This document shows positions 5,623-5,814 of a stretch of 5,814 nucleotides of DNA, one piece after another. The stretch comes from Bacillota bacterium (GTDB taxonomy: Bacteria; Bacillota; Clostridia; Christensenellales; Aristaeellaceae): the NCBI GenBank assembly GCA_009787135.1, contig WRGP01000111.1, forward strand, positions 1-5,814, given 5' to 3'. A program made the position numbers and the translations under genes. Position 1 is the first letter of the stretch; each line of letters begins with the position of its first letter. The notes beneath the pieces are model-generated. The model was given only the letters and a program-made list of their open reading frames with translations. It was not told the origin of the DNA and made no database searches.

Positions 5623-5814
5623 TTGATCTGTAGAAACTGTGGCGCTGCCATCGATGACAACGCGATCCCTTGCCCACGCTGCGGCGTGGATCCGCTCGCC
5701 CGGCGCAGGCGGCAAAGCGGCGATGACGCCGCGCAAAAATATCATAGCGCGATCAAAGCGGGCGCGGATGATCATGGGCGTGAACGCCCTGTGGCGAGCC
5801 GTAATAGCAGCCTG
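5623..5814 (+). CDS. Zinc-ribbon domain protein, N-terminal 64 codons (partial)
   Basis: The frame opens at TTG 5623 and stays open to the right edge. GGAGG at 5610-5614, eight bases upstream, supports this start; the nearer ATG at 5615 is in another frame and stops after three codons. The product begins (M)ICRNCGAAIDDNAIPCPRCG, a zinc ribbon with Cys3, Cys6, Cys17 and Cys20 (CxxC-X10-CxxC) of the type found at the N-terminus of many Firmicutes membrane or regulatory proteins. A basic RRRRQ patch and a low-complexity hydrophilic linker rich in Asp, Ala and Arg follow from about residue 27. What lies after the linker is outside the window, so the function cannot be assigned. The 91 bases separating it from the HEAT gene contain no convincing terminator, so it may belong to the same transcript. 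Confidence 0.75.
   Translation, partial: MICRNCGAAIDDNAIPCPRCGVDPLARRRRQSGDDAAQKYHSAIKAGADDHGRERPVASRNSSL

Overview
The window looks like ordinary chromosomal DNA from a GC-rich member of the Firmicutes, most likely a Clostridia-type gut or anaerobic lineage. The basis is strong AGGAGG-type ribosome binding sites before most genes, GC-rich third codon positions, a DUF624/YesL-type membrane protein, and protein sequences that read like clostridial families. This placement is inference. I see no insertion sequence, phage gene, CRISPR array, tRNA or rRNA.

Layout. Positions 1-119 (minus strand) hold the first 39 codons of an L-fucose/L-arabinose isomerase-like protein. Positions 120-250 are a divergent control region with two good sigma-70-type promoters placed back to back. 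Rightward, a tight three-gene run follows: a six-span DUF624/YesL-like membrane protein (251-1237), a class I SAM-dependent methyltransferase (1234-1980, start overlapping the previous stop) and the redox-switched chaperone Hsp33, hslO (2005-2889).

Positions 2890-3073 contain no obvious long gene but are not featureless. Four consecutive stem-loops can be drawn between 2921 and 3058. A further long-range pairing would compete with the last of them. The same stretch carries a 40-codon open frame with coding-like base composition, ending at a TAA next to the ribosome binding site of the next gene. This is the most interesting part of the window.

Then comes a pair of solenoid-repeat proteins whose genes overlap by 20 bases: a 548-residue TPR protein with a HEAT-like C-terminal part (3074-4720) and a 276-residue HEAT-repeat protein (4701-5531). 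After a 91-base gap, a zinc-ribbon protein begins from a TTG start at 5623 and runs off the right edge.

How the genes may work together. Only hslO has a confidently known job, holding unfolded proteins under oxidative stress. The isomerase and the YesL-like protein, sharing a divergent promoter region, hint at carbohydrate use. The overlapping TPR and HEAT genes suggest two proteins made in step that may bind each other or a common partner. No clear new enzyme system is visible, and claims beyond this would be speculation.
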